A stretch of 23,250 nt of DNA from a virus. The stretch lies in IMG/VR virus record IMGVR_UViG_3300045303_000164, positions 1 through 23,250 of that record; one strand, 5' to 3'. Within the stretch, counting starts at the first letter, position 1. Every line of letters starts with the position of its first letter. Below the pieces are notes generated by a model, which made no database searches, was not told where the DNA came from, and saw only the letters and a program-made list of their open reading frames with translations. Position numbers and translations under genes: made by a program. Shown one piece after another: positions 10,493 through 18,261 of this stretch.

Positions 10493-11991
10493 CAGGGGTC
10501 GCCGTCCTCGTCGAAGGGGTTCGTGGTGTAGTGCTGCCTCGGGCTGACGTCGAGCGACAGCTCGACGATCGGTAAGCCGGGAGCGCCTGGGCGGCCGGTG
10601 TAGTGGATCCCTTCGACGTACCAGTCTCCGTCGAAGCCGCCCGAACCCGGGTGGTCCGTCTTCAGCGTCAGGAGGTCGCTGATCTCGACCTCGCACATCT
10701 GCTTCCACAGCGCTGGGCCCAATGGGTCGTCGGGCCGGCGACTCTTGAACACCATGCGGCTGATCCTCACCGCGGGAGCGGAGCTGTAGTTCTCGACGTA
10801 GTACGTCGCAACCTTCTTCGTCTCCTCGAGCGCGTTGGTGCCGGCGCCTGCGGTGCCGACTATCGTCTGCAGATTGTCGAACGTCAGCGAGCGCAGCCCG
10901 TACTTCTCGATCGAGTCGGGGTCGCCGCCAACGCCGGGGTCGCCGGCCTTCACGAGCTGGCCGGGGATGTCGTCGACCTCCGGATCCAACGGCCGCCAAG
11001 AGAGACCGGAACCGATCCCCTGCGGTGTCGCTGTGCAGGAATTGAACAGGTTGTCCTGCCCGTTAGAAAACTCGAGCTCGGACACCGGAACAACGGTCGG
11101 GTCGAGGCTCGTCGCTGATGGGTCGCCGACGTCGCGCCTGTGGATGTGGTACTCCGCAACGTCGGGCCGGAACCGGGCCTGCCTGCCCCTAAAAGTCACG
11201 GCGCCGTCGGAGCTGCACCAGAAATTCGCGACGCCTACCAGCTCGGCGTCGACGGCGTCGAAGAGGGCGTCTAGGGCGCTCGTGCCGGGGCTGTACGCCT
11301 TCGGACCCACCCGAACGTTGCCCGAGAAAATGTCTCTGAGGGAGACGGGCCAACCGACGTCGCCGAGGATCGCGTTGATCCGGTCGCCGACGCTCCCGGT
11401 CGTCTCCCCGTAGAGGACGTTCCCGGCCGCCATCTCCGCGAGTGCCTCGGCTTCGGGGGTGCCGGTGTAGGGGGGAAGCACACCGTCGACACCAACCCTA
11501 AGCTCGGCGCGGGCCAAGATCGCGAACCCGTCGACCAACTGCAGCTCCAATTCCATGTGCTCTTCGGTCTGGCCGAGCTTGTAGTGCCACGACTCGATAA
11601 AGCCGCGGAACAGGGTGTGCCACTCCCCATCGATCGGGTTTTGTAGTGCGATCGCGGCCTGCTTGCCGGGGAGGATCTTCCCGGCGTAGTCGCTCGACGG
11701 GTTGGTCGGGTCGAAGACACCGGCCCGGTCGACGATCCGCACCGACGCCGTACCGACGTCCGTCTTGCTGAACTCGTTGGGGCGGCCCCGGTCGATCGTC
11801 CAGTCCCGCACCCGCACCCCCGCGAGGGTGTCGATCGTGGTCCACTCGGGATCCTCTGCCAATGCGGGGTCGTCGAACGCGACCGAGAGGAACCCTTCGG
11901 GGTGGTCGAGCGTCGACAGCTCGAGCAGCACCGCCCCCGTCGTTTCGAGCATGACATGCCCGCTCGTTTCGAGGCGGAGACGGTCAGCCAT
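10492..11991 (-). CDS. Minor tail / baseplate-hub-like protein (499 aa)
   Basis: A large beta-rich protein sits after the tape-measure and fibre genes, where distal-tail or hub proteins lie. The N-terminus carries two short tandem ET-rich strands (LETSGHVMLETTGAVLLEL), followed by DRGRPNEFSKTDVGTASVRI and FRGFIESWHYKLGQTEEHME, a pattern seen in actinophage minor tail proteins. The C-terminal third has DGDWYVEGIHYTGRPGAPGL and VELSLDVSPR. The start is ATG 11991, 3 nt after the upstream stop. No enzymatic motif is evident. It probably forms the tail tip and contacts the fibres. Confidence 0.65.
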   Translation of the reverse strand: MADRLRLETSGHVMLETTGAVLLELSTLDHPEGFLSVAFDDPALAEDPEWTTIDTLAGVRVRDWTIDRGRPNEFSKTDVGTASVRIVDRAGVFDPTNPSSDYAGKILPGKQAAIALQNPIDGEWHTLFRGFIESWHYKLGQTEEHMELELQLVDGFAILARAELRVGVDGVLPPYTGTPEAEALAEMAAGNVLYGETTGSVGDRINAILGDVGWPVSLRDIFSGNVRVGPKAYSPGTSALDALFDAVDAELVGVANFWCSSDGAVTFRGRQARFRPDVAEYHIHRRDVGDPSATSLDPTVVPVSELEFSNGQDNLFNSCTATPQGIGSGLSWRPLDPEVDDIPGQLVKAGDPGVGGDPDSIEKYGLRSLTFDNLQTIVGTAGAGTNALEETKKVATYYVENYSSAPAVRISRMVFKSRRPDDPLGPALWKQMCEVEISDLLTLKTDHPGSGGFDGDWYVEGIHYTGRPGAPGLPIVELSLDVSPRQHYTTNPFDEDGDP

Positions 11992-11994
11992 CGC

Positions 11995-13131
11995 CTAGGC
12001 GCTGGTGATCCGGATGAACGCGGGGAACAGCTCCCCGGCGGAGCCGCCCGTGCCGCCGTGGACGGTGCCGTTCGCGACGCCCCGGTAGCTCCGGACACTG
12101 TAGGTGCGGGTGCCTGAGGAGGGGGTGAAGTACCTCTCCCCTTTGAACGCGACGGAGTTGGTGTTCCCGTTCACCTCGCCGAGCTCGCCGAGGCAGGTGC
12201 TGCCGTCGAACAGGAGCAGGATCACGACGGGGCCGGTGCCGCTGCCGCACGCGACGGCCGGCGCGAAGAACTCGACTTTGATCCTCGCGGAGCCGCTAAC
12301 AGTGATCGCGGCGGCCGTGACAACGGTGTTCGCGGTCGCGACGGTCGTCGCGCTGATCGCCGTCGGGCTGGTTTTCTCGGCGTAGGCGAGCTCGGCGCCT
12401 CCTCCGCCGCCGCCGCTCGCCGGGACAGCCCACTTCACACCCAACGTCTGGGCGCTGTCGACGGTCAGCACATCACCGTTCGACCCAACCGCCAGCCGCG
12501 CCGCGGTGTCCGCGGCCGACCCTACAGCGAGGTCGCCTTTTGCGTCCCAGAGGGTGTCGGCGGCAAGTCCGCCGCCCGCTACCGCCGCCCACTTGATCCC
12601 CGTCGTCTGCGCGCTGTCAGCCGTTAGCACCTGGCCGTTGCTGCCGACCGCCAGCCGCGCGACGACGTCGTTCGCTGACGCTGCGAACAGATCGCCTTTC
12701 GCGTTCGCGTCGACGTGCAGGACAGCGGTCTTCGGGACCCACTTCGACGCGCTCGAATCCCACACGAGCGCCTGCTCATCGGCCGGGGTGGGCGCCTGCA
12801 CATCGGTGAGGTCGTCGAGGGCAGGAGTGGTGGGTGTCGCGGGGGCGGCCCACTTCACCCCGAGCGTCTGCGCGCTGTCCGCGGTCAGCACCTGGCCGTT
12901 GCTGCCGACGGTCAGCTTCCCCGCCGTGTCCGCTGCGGACGCGGCGATCAGGTCGCCCTTCGCGTCCAATAGCGTCGCGGGGATGCCGCTGGCGGGGACC
13001 GCCGCCACAACAGACGCCTTCAGGTTCGCGCCGGTGATCTTCTTGTTCCCCCCACCGCTGGCGAGGACGAGCTCGTCGGTGTCGCCCAGCGACGTGGTCG
13101 GTGTCAGCGCCGAAATCTTCGTGTCAGCCAC
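11995..13131 (-). CDS. Tail fibre protein with three tandem ~45-residue repeats (378 aa)
   Basis: The GTG at 13129-13131 is chosen because it begins MADTKISALTPTTSLGDTDE, a common fibre-type N-terminus, behind a G-rich ribosome site. Three repeats follow, each with AKGDL, then (A/T)ARLAVGSNGQVLT(A)DSAQ and a closing G-(V/I)-KWA. They encode a phage fibre shaft module. The C-terminal domain (residues 250-378) is a beta-sandwich-like head (GSARIKVEFFAPAV, YSVRSYRGVANGTVHGGTGG) that probably binds the receptor. The longer upstream reading overlaps the tape measure in another frame and is rejected. This is likely a main host-range determinant. Confidence 0.75.
   Translation of the reverse strand: MADTKISALTPTTSLGDTDELVLASGGGNKKITGANLKASVVAAVPASGIPATLLDAKGDLIAASAADTAGKLTVGSNGQVLTADSAQTLGVKWAAPATPTTPALDDLTDVQAPTPADEQALVWDSSASKWVPKTAVLHVDANAKGDLFAASANDVVARLAVGSNGQVLTADSAQTTGIKWAAVAGGGLAADTLWDAKGDLAVGSAADTAARLAVGSNGDVLTVDSAQTLGVKWAVPASGGGGGGAELAYAEKTSPTAISATTVATANTVVTAAAITVSGSARIKVEFFAPAVACGSGTGPVVILLLFDGSTCLGELGEVNGNTNSVAFKGERYFTPSSGTRTYSVRSYRGVANGTVHGGTGGSAGELFPAFIRITSA
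12428..12977. repeat. Three diverged ~125-bp tandem modules in the tail fibre gene
   Basis: The units at about 12428-12550, 12587-12715 and 12848-12977 encode the AKGDL...VGSNGQVLTADSAQ...KWA module. They are separated by short, different linkers. The middle and right units share the longest DNA identity (for example the stretch encoding NGQVLTADSAQ), suggesting that the repeat grew by unequal recombination. Confidence 0.75.
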
Positions 13132-13148
13132 AGCACCCCCTTGCGTAG

Positions 13149-14999
13149 TCAGCCACGGCGACCCGATGTCTGGTTCGCGGTCCGATTCGCGCCGCGCGCC
13201 TGCTGCGTCGTCACCGCACGCCCGACCTCGCGGCCGTCGATGTTGACGTGGACATGCAAGGGGCGAATCTCGGCGCCGGCGATGTTCGCGCCCAACACCC
13301 TCCTGCCCGCCCCGCTCAACCCGGTGCCGGCGGCGAGGATGTTCGTGAGCTTGCTCGACGACACCTGCATGAGGCCGGCGAGCGGATCGGTGCCGGCCTT
13401 CGACTTGTTGAGGTCGGCGATCTTCTGCCGGCGACGCCATATCTCGCTCACGAGCTCGAGCGTGTGCCCCTCTTGCTGCATCCGCCGCTGCAGGAACGCG
13501 ATCACATCCTGCTGCGCCTTGATGTCGTCCTTGATCGTCTTCGTGGCGCCTGCGCGCTCGACGGCGAAGTCGAGCCACCCCATCTGGGTTTCGGTCGCCT
13601 GCCGCTTCGCCTCCGCAGCGGCGGCCTTCGCCGCCTTCGAAGCCTCGGCCAGATCCGCGGCTGCTTGCTTCGCCTTCTCTTTCGTGGCCTTCGCAGCGGC
13701 AGCGAGGTCGTCCGCGCGAGCCTTGACCGCTGCGGCGATGTCGCCTTGCTTCCCGCGGATGTCGCGGGCGATCGCCTTGACCTGATCCTCGAGCGTGAGT
13801 TTGCGGGTGATGTCCTTCGTGACCGCGATCCGGGCGGTGACCTGGGCGCTGATCTCTTTCAGCCTCGCGATCTGGCCTTTCAGGGTGCTGATGTCCTGGA
13901 CGTCGACGAGCTCCCGTCCGATCATCTGGTCGAACCATGTGTTGCGGTTGGCCACGCCGCGGGCAGCCGCTTCACGCTGCCTCGCATCCGCTTCGCGCTG
14001 CTGCTTGTTCACCGCCGCCACCGCCGCTTTCCCGGCCTTCGTCGCGCCGGCGACCGCCTGAAGGATGTTGTCGAACAGCCCCGACCCGAACCCGGCACCG
14101 CCGCCGGACGCGGCCGGCTTGCCTTTTCCGCCGCCGAACAAGTCCATGATCGAGGTGCCCTTGATCCCGCCGAGGCCGATGAGGTCGAGGAGGCCTTTCC
14201 CACCGACGTTGGTGCCCGAGAACGGCAGCTTGATCTTCGATGCGGCCTGCCCCAAGATGACTATCTTGGTGAGCCCGTCCGCCACCTCGGCGAGCGCGCC
14301 CGACAACGGGCCGCCCGCCTGCTCCGCAAGGTTCTCCCACGCGACCTGCAACTTGTCCGACGAGCCTGCCGCCGAATCCGCGTACTTCTTCGCGGAGCCG
14401 CCGTAAGCGCGAAGCAGAGCGTCGAGCGCCTGCGCCGAGGTTGCGTTCTTGTCGATCTGGATGCCTGCGCGGCGCAAAGCCCCGATATTCCCCATCGCCG
14501 CCTTGTTCACGAGGTTCGTCGCGGTCTCGAGGTCGGTGTAGCGGCCGCGCGCAACATCTGCGGCGAGCTCGGACAGCTGCAACGACTTCCGAACGTCCTT
14601 CTGGCCGCGCACGAAAACCTGGAACGAGCGAAGGACGTCCTCGTCGTCGAACGCCGACGCCCGGGAGATCCGGGTCGCGGCAGCATCGACGTCTTTCGCG
14701 TACAGCTCCCACGACAGACCCGCGTCTTTCACCGCGATCGATGTTTGGCCGAGCACGACCTCCGCTTCTCGGGAAGCGTCGATCGCTTTCTTGATTCCGA
14801 CGAACGCGACGGCGCCAGCCGCCGCCGGCCCAGTGGCGCGGCCGAGCCCGAACATGGCGCCGATACCGCCCGCCCCACCCTGGCGGCTGAGCGCCGTCAT
14901 CTGACCGTTGAACCTTTTCGCCGATCGCTCCGACCTGGCGAACGCCCGCTCGAGGGAGCGGCTGTCGCCGACGATCTCGACTTCGATCCGGCGCGCCAC
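13149..14999 (-). CDS. Tail tape measure protein (616 aa)
   Basis: It is a long helical protein downstream of the tail chaperones. The N-terminus reads MARRIEVEIVGDSRSLERAF followed by ARSERSAKRFNGQMTALSRQ and a Gly/Ala-rich segment. A TMP-like helical domain (residues 60-260) carries FQVFVRGQKDVRKSLQLSEL. Long Ala/Lys/Glu coiled coils (310-520) follow. The GTG start shares its G with the TAG of the frameshifted chaperone. At 616 residues it is short for a siphophage; with about 1.5 angstrom per residue the tail would be near 90 nm. Confidence 0.85.
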   Translation of the reverse strand: MARRIEVEIVGDSRSLERAFARSERSAKRFNGQMTALSRQGGAGGIGAMFGLGRATGPAAAGAVAFVGIKKAIDASREAEVVLGQTSIAVKDAGLSWELYAKDVDAAATRISRASAFDDEDVLRSFQVFVRGQKDVRKSLQLSELAADVARGRYTDLETATNLVNKAAMGNIGALRRAGIQIDKNATSAQALDALLRAYGGSAKKYADSAAGSSDKLQVAWENLAEQAGGPLSGALAEVADGLTKIVILGQAASKIKLPFSGTNVGGKGLLDLIGLGGIKGTSIMDLFGGGKGKPAASGGGAGFGSGLFDNILQAVAGATKAGKAAVAAVNKQQREADARQREAAARGVANRNTWFDQMIGRELVDVQDISTLKGQIARLKEISAQVTARIAVTKDITRKLTLEDQVKAIARDIRGKQGDIAAAVKARADDLAAAAKATKEKAKQAAADLAEASKAAKAAAAEAKRQATETQMGWLDFAVERAGATKTIKDDIKAQQDVIAFLQRRMQQEGHTLELVSEIWRRRQKIADLNKSKAGTDPLAGLMQVSSSKLTNILAAGTGLSGAGRRVLGANIAGAEIRPLHVHVNIDGREVGRAVTTQQARGANRTANQTSGRRG

Positions 15000-15211
15000 T
15001 AGATCCTCGCCCCGGCGAGCGCCTCGAACATCTCATGACAGCCGAGCATCTGCATCGGTGTCAGGTCACCGACGTCACGAGGCCGGATCCCGAAGTATCC
15101 GAGCGCGGGCGTCCAATACGACTCGGGGGCTGCTCCGAGGTCTCCGAACTCGTCGGTGAATCGTCCCCATTGGAGCTCGGCCTCACGTCTGAGCTTCCCG
15201 GAGGAGGGCTC
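14999..15211 (-). CDS. Second tail assembly chaperone segment, reached by -1 frameshift
   Basis: This reading frame has no start codon before its late CTG/ATG positions. It is open only downstream of a TGA at 15215-15217 and overlaps the 3' half of the first chaperone in the -1 frame. It encodes a convincing protein: KLRREAELQWGRFTDEFGDL, then YWTPALGYFGIRPRDVGDLT and MQMLGCHEMFEALAGARI, ending exactly at the tape-measure start. The layout matches the G/GT chaperone pair. No canonical slippery heptamer is present. Candidate sites are GGGAAGC near 15200 and the C-run in GCAGCCCCC near 15128. Frameshifting is therefore inferred from frame structure. Confidence 0.7.
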   Translation of the reverse strand, partial: EPSSGKLRREAELQWGRFTDEFGDLGAAPESYWTPALGYFGIRPRDVGDLTPMQMLGCHEMFEALAGARI

Positions 15212-15525
15212 CCATCATCGTCCTCCTGATCGGCGGGACCGGCTTCGAATGTGATGGTGTCGCCGAACGGGGCGTCCTGGAACCGCTCCCACAGATCCGG
15301 GACGGCCGGCGGCTCGAGCTTCCCGGCGCGGTGAAGAGCAACGATGGCGAGTACGGACACCATTTCGGGGTCGGCGAACGCGCCCGCGTCGATCGTCAAC
15401 GGCAAGTAGCCGGCGTAGCGTTTCGCCCAGCCCCACTCCCGCGTCGTGAGCGCCTGCCCGTTCAGGTCGAGCTCGTAGCGGCCGTCGTAAGGTTTCACGC
15501 CCGCGATGGTGATGTAGTCAGGCAC
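15061..15525 (-). CDS. Tail assembly chaperone G (154 aa)
   Basis: From GTG 15523-15525 it reads MPDYITIAGVKPYDGRYELD, then TTREWGWAKRYAGYLPLTID and VSVLAIVALHRAGKLEPPAV, typical of phage tail chaperones that load on the tape measure during assembly. The end (DDDGSPPPGSSDVRPSSNGD onward) is low-complexity because the same DNA encodes the frameshifted chaperone in the -1 frame. The start overlaps the upstream gene by 8 nt. A much longer reading upstream is a shadow of that gene. Confidence 0.75.
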   Translation of the reverse strand: MPDYITIAGVKPYDGRYELDLNGQALTTREWGWAKRYAGYLPLTIDAGAFADPEMVSVLAIVALHRAGKLEPPAVPDLWERFQDAPFGDTITFEAGPADQEDDDGSPPPGSSDVRPSSNGDDSPTSSETSEQPPSRIGRPRSDTSGSGLVTSVT

Positions 15526-15901
15526 CGATACCGCCGCGGTTGAACCTGTCGCAGACCCGGTCGAGCGCCGCCTCCATCTCCCGGTTGGTGCGTTCCTCGT
15601 TCGCGTCCAACGCCGGCACGAGTGCCCGGCGCATCTGGAGGGCGCCGAACTCCGGGTGACGGCCGGTGGTGCGGCGGATCGCCTGCTCGACCGCGACACC
15701 CCGCTGGCGGACCCGTGTCCTATACCCGAGCGCCGAACGGCCGTCGGTTGACGCGAACCGAGCGCCGGCCTCGACCCGCACATGATCCCCAGCGGCGCGG
15801 AGCTCGTCGCGGACGGCCTTGCGGCTCGCCTTGTCCGACTTCGCGAGGGCTTGCATCAACTGGCGGTAGCCGTCGACGCGGAGGGTGGTGCCTTGCGGCA
15901 T
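15518..15901 (-). CDS. HK97 gp10-like tail completion / minor tail protein (127 aa)
   Basis: ATG 15899-15901, 2 nt after the major tail stop, gives MPQGTTLRVDGYRQLMQALA, then SDKASRKAVRDELRAAGDHV and RVEAGARFASTDGRSALGYR. The pattern resembles HK97 gp10-type proteins (tail terminator/completion). The C-terminal part RRALVPALDANEERTNREME is a long helix, also usual. Here the gene lies between the major tail protein and chaperones rather than before the major tail protein, a small change from the common order. No enzymatic role. Confidence 0.6.
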   Translation of the reverse strand: MPQGTTLRVDGYRQLMQALAKSDKASRKAVRDELRAAGDHVRVEAGARFASTDGRSALGYRTRVRQRGVAVEQAIRRTTGRHPEFGALQMRRALVPALDANEERTNREMEAALDRVCDRFNRGGIGA

Positions 15902-15903
15902 CT

Positions 15904-16335
15904 CTAGGCGTCGGGCGCGTTGAAGAACTGGAGGCCGTCCTCGTCGGCCGCGTTGAACGTGACCTCGAACGTGTCGACGTCGCCGCGGGCGCCGCCGGGC
16001 CCGTAGCTGTAGAGCTGGACGTTGCCTCTGAGCTCGGGGTTGGTTGCGGACGCGACGCTGTTCTGGTCGGGCCGCCAAGCGAACGCGACAACCTCGCGGT
16101 CCTTGTGGATCGGGTACAGCGTTTCGTGGACCTCACCGGCGCCGTAGCTGCCGTAGAACTCGCACGTCACTGACTGCTCTGTGGGGCCGGGCAGGTACTC
16201 GTTCATCCCGGTCGCCGAGAAGCCGCTGACGTCCTCGCGGCTGTGCTCGCTGCTGAACCGAACCGACCGGCACAGATTCGACAGGTCGGTTGCGTCGACC
16301 GACACCGAGTCCATCAACGCGATTCGCTTAGCCAT
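15904..16335 (-). CDS. Major tail tube protein (143 aa)
   Basis: A strong Shine-Dalgarno (AAGGAGG) precedes ATG 16335, as expected for a highly made structural protein. The sequence is beta-rich: MAKRIALMDSVSVDATDLSN, RSVRFSSEHSREDVSGFSAT, then TCEFYGSYGAGEVHETLYPI and VDTFEVTFNAADEDGLQFFN. SVTCEF and the closing TF-strands are typical of tail-tube beta barrels. It stacks as rings to form the tail tube around the tape measure. The position just before the chaperones supports the call. Confidence 0.8.
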   Translation of the reverse strand: MAKRIALMDSVSVDATDLSNLCRSVRFSSEHSREDVSGFSATGMNEYLPGPTEQSVTCEFYGSYGAGEVHETLYPIHKDREVVAFAWRPDQNSVASATNPELRGNVQLYSYGPGGARGDVDTFEVTFNAADEDGLQFFNAPDA

Positions 16336-16501
16336 TGTCGTCCTCCTTCTCGTTCTCGTGTTTGGTGTCGCGTTTCAGGACACGGATCGAGCCGCGCTCC
16401 TTCGCCCGGCGTTCCGCTTCCGGAGCTATTTCCGCTTCGAATTCCTCGCCGGGTTTATGGCCGCGGTAGGCGGTTTGGCCGGTGACTTTGTAGAGCGTCA
16501 C
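16328..16501 (-). CDS. Small neck-region protein (57 aa)
   Basis: It is read from the GTG at 16499-16501, which overlaps the upstream stop (GTGA): MTLYKVTGQTAYRGHKPGEE, then FEAEIAPEAERRAKERGSIR and a very charged tail KRDTKHENEKEDDNG. The pattern YKVTG...Y.GH.PGEEFEA resembles small SH3-like beta proteins found in phage head/neck modules. Its stop lies inside the major tail protein's start (8-nt overlap), and that gene's ribosome site is inside this coding sequence. Exact role unknown. Confidence 0.65.
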   Translation of the reverse strand: MTLYKVTGQTAYRGHKPGEEFEAEIAPEAERRAKERGSIRVLKRDTKHENEKEDDNG

Positions 16502-16953
16502 GTCAGCACCCGGACCCGCCACTCCGCGCCCAACAACCGTCCGTTGACGGCGACGTCCTCGACGTACTCCCGCAGCCCGCTGACACCGGGTGCGCCGCCG
16601 TCGTCGCCGAACGCCAACGAGTCGACGACACCGCCCAACGTTTGGTCGGCCATGAGCGCAGCCGCAACCCCTGTTTCTGGCTCGAGGATCTGGGCGAGCA
16701 GATCCTGTCCGGCGTCCGAGTCTGCGGTCGTGACGCGGGCGCGGACGGTGAAGAACATCTCCCAGCCGCCCCCCGGCCCGAACCCCAATCCGTTTTGAAA
16801 CGGGTCGCCTTCATAGATGTCGATCGTGGGTGGGGTCGCTGACGCGAGCCAGCGCGGATAGATCTGGATGTCGGGGATGTCCGCGCGGAGCGCCTCGAGC
16901 GCGAGCGCGAGCGCCTCCTTGATCTCGATGATCGTGCTCAACCGACACCCCAC
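16498..16953 (-). CDS. Tail terminator / neck protein candidate (151 aa)
   Basis: It reads MGCRLSTIIEIKEALALALE and continues with RADIPDIQIYPRWLASATPP, TIDIYEGDPFQNGLGFGPGG, FFTVRARVTTADSDAGQDLL and SGLREYVEDVAVNGRLLGAE-WRVRV. The alternating strand pattern and the final WRVRVLT fit phage tail-terminator (gpU/gp-like) proteins that cap the tail tube. The GTG start overlaps the connector gene by 16 nt. A TTG at 16939-16941 (TTGA overlap) would begin at STIIEIK and is equally plausible. Confidence 0.6.
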   Translation of the reverse strand: MGCRLSTIIEIKEALALALEALRADIPDIQIYPRWLASATPPTIDIYEGDPFQNGLGFGPGGGWEMFFTVRARVTTADSDAGQDLLAQILEPETGVAAALMADQTLGGVVDSLAFGDDGGAPGVSGLREYVEDVAVNGRLLGAEWRVRVLT

Positions 16954-17546
16954 GACTCCTGCAACACCGTCAGCTTCTGCAACGCCCGCGAGTGGCGGGA
17001 CACGAACGTCGGGCCGGACGGGCTATCCAAGCCGATGACGCCGAACGGAACCTCGGATTCGTTCCACAGCTCGGCGCCGCGCTCGAGGGTGACCTCGGTC
17101 GCGAGCGCAAGCTCCCACGCGGCGAGGCCGGTCTCCCGTCCCATCTTCGCGTTGACCTCACCGGACGCCGCGACGAGGATCCTGTCTGCTGCGGCCTGCT
17201 GCTCGGCGGTTGGGGTGCGGATCTTCAGGCGGCGGAACAGCTCGTCGGTTGAGCCGTACACGTCAGAGGGCGGGACAGACCCGGGCGCGCTCGAGGTGAC
17301 GAAGAGGTCTTCGATGCCAAGCACGTCGCCGGCGGCTTTCCAGATCAGCGTGTACTGGCCGGCGGTGTCGGGTGCCATGAGGCCGCGGGCGGCGTAGACG
17401 CCGGCCGCGATCTCGAGCACGGCGGTCGCGGGGGCCGAGATGCTCGTGCTGGTGTTGTCGCTGATCTCCAGGGTGAGGACGTCGACCAACCCGGTTTCGC
17501 CGGTATCGATGACCGCCTCGAACACGGCTTCAGGGGCGACGTTCAC
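16938..17546 (-). CDS. Head-tail connector with N-terminal beta domain (202 aa)
   Basis: The GTG at 17544-17546 overlaps the upstream stop (GTGA). Residues 1-85 form an Ig-like beta domain (FEAVIDTGETGLVDVLTLEI, APATAVLEIAAGVYAARGLM, YTLIWKAAGDVLGIEDLFVT). Residues 95-200 are helical like gp6/gp15-type adaptors: DELFRRLKIRTPTAEQQAAA, then ATEVTLERGAELWNESEVPF and LDSPSGPTFVSRHSRALQKL. The adaptor ring would sit below the portal. The fused beta domain is like decoration or carrier domains often appended to connectors. A longer reading upstream is only a shadow. Confidence 0.6.
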   Translation of the reverse strand: MNVAPEAVFEAVIDTGETGLVDVLTLEISDNTSTSISAPATAVLEIAAGVYAARGLMAPDTAGQYTLIWKAAGDVLGIEDLFVTSSAPGSVPPSDVYGSTDELFRRLKIRTPTAEQQAAADRILVAASGEVNAKMGRETGLAAWELALATEVTLERGAELWNESEVPFGVIGLDSPSGPTFVSRHSRALQKLTVLQESWGVG

Positions 17547-18058
17547 GCTGCCGCCTCGACCGACCAACTGATCCCGCACAACGACACCCACGGCCACGGC
17601 TGCGCGCTGGCGAGCTCGAGTCTGCCGTCGGAACGGAAGTAGACGTGCCCCTCCTCGTTCGGGATAGCGCTCTTCGCCGGGAAAACGAGGTCGTAGCCCG
17701 AGTGGCACTCCTGAGGCAGCATCGCGATCACGATCGGCGAGCCGGACTGCCCGGGCGGCGGCTTTACCAGCCCTTCGAGGTGGACGATGTTGTTCAGCGT
17801 CAACCGGTACCGCAACGGGGCCCAGTTGTCGCCGAACAGGCTCGGAAGGTTCTCGAACCCGTTCAACGGGTCGAGGTAGCGCCAGTCGACGGCGGCGACG
17901 CCCGCGAGGATCGCGTCGACGTCTTCGGTGGTCGAGACCCGGGTGAGCGGGTAAACCCCTGACCCATCGTCGACGGGCGACGCCCCAAGGCCGGGGTCGC
18001 TGCTGGTGTCGACGTCTTGGAGGTCGCGGAGCCTACGGATCACCCGGGTCGCCGCCAT
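17543..18058 (-). CDS. Head-module protein with fibre-like beta-sandwich C-terminus (171 aa)
   Basis: The N-terminus MAATRVIRRLRDLQDVDTSS is basic. The C-terminal half (residues 80-171) has a strand pattern common at the ends of phage fibres and tail proteins: RYRLTLNNIVHLEGLVKPPP, IVIAMLPQECHSGYDLVFPA, then GHVYFRSDGRLELASAQPWP and VSLCGISWSV. That pattern would suit a receptor-binding or capsid-decorating protein, yet the gene lies between capsid and connector. The start is ATG 18056-18058 just after the upstream stop; GTG one codon earlier is possible. Confidence 0.55.
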   Translation of the reverse strand: MAATRVIRRLRDLQDVDTSSDPGLGASPVDDGSGVYPLTRVSTTEDVDAILAGVAAVDWRYLDPLNGFENLPSLFGDNWAPLRYRLTLNNIVHLEGLVKPPPGQSGSPIVIAMLPQECHSGYDLVFPAKSAIPNEEGHVYFRSDGRLELASAQPWPWVSLCGISWSVEAAA

Positions 18059-18060
18059 CA

Positions 18061-18261
18061 CTATTTCTCGTCCTGAGCCTCGGGTTCCGGCTCCGGTTCG
18101 GGCTCGGGGTCGTCCTTGTGCTTGGCGGCCTTCGCTTTGCCTTTCGGCTCGGCCTCGGCGGAGCCGCCGGTGCCTTCGACCCATGGGGGATCGAGGCCGA
18201 CGGCCTGCTGGTTGGGGGCGTCCCAGACGGTGCCACCCGTGTCTTCGGGCTCCTCGGTCAT
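18061..18261 (-). CDS. Acidic Pro/Glu-rich small protein downstream of capsid (66 aa)
   Basis: ATG 18261 overlaps the capsid stop (ATGA). The sequence reads MTEEPEDTGGTVWDAPNQQA, then a Lys-rich patch KGKAKAAKHK and an exact (PE) repeat (EPEPEPEPEAQDEK). It is probably disordered, with separate basic and acidic blocks. Small proteins right after the capsid gene are sometimes head fibres, decoration or scaffolding factors; nothing here decides. Confidence 0.65.
   Translation of the reverse strand: MTEEPEDTGGTVWDAPNQQAVGLDPPWVEGTGGSAEAEPKGKAKAAKHKDDPEPEPEPEPEAQDEK

Noticed and set aside
10043-10999. 318-aa start for the octapeptide-repeat protein
   Set aside because: The extra N-terminal residues overlap the hub gene in another frame and are Arg-rich shadow. 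The ATG at 10492 gives the TGATG junction usual in this genome.
11995-13938. 647-aa reading frame as a single tail protein
   Set aside because: The upstream 269 residues are Arg/Gly-rich shadow of the tape-measure gene. The real start is the GTG at 13131, where the fibre-type N-terminus begins.
13248-15002. 584-aa plus-strand reading frame
   Set aside because: It is fully antisense to the tape measure and chaperone genes, with shadow-type composition (Arg/Leu/Asp/Gly-rich) and no motif.
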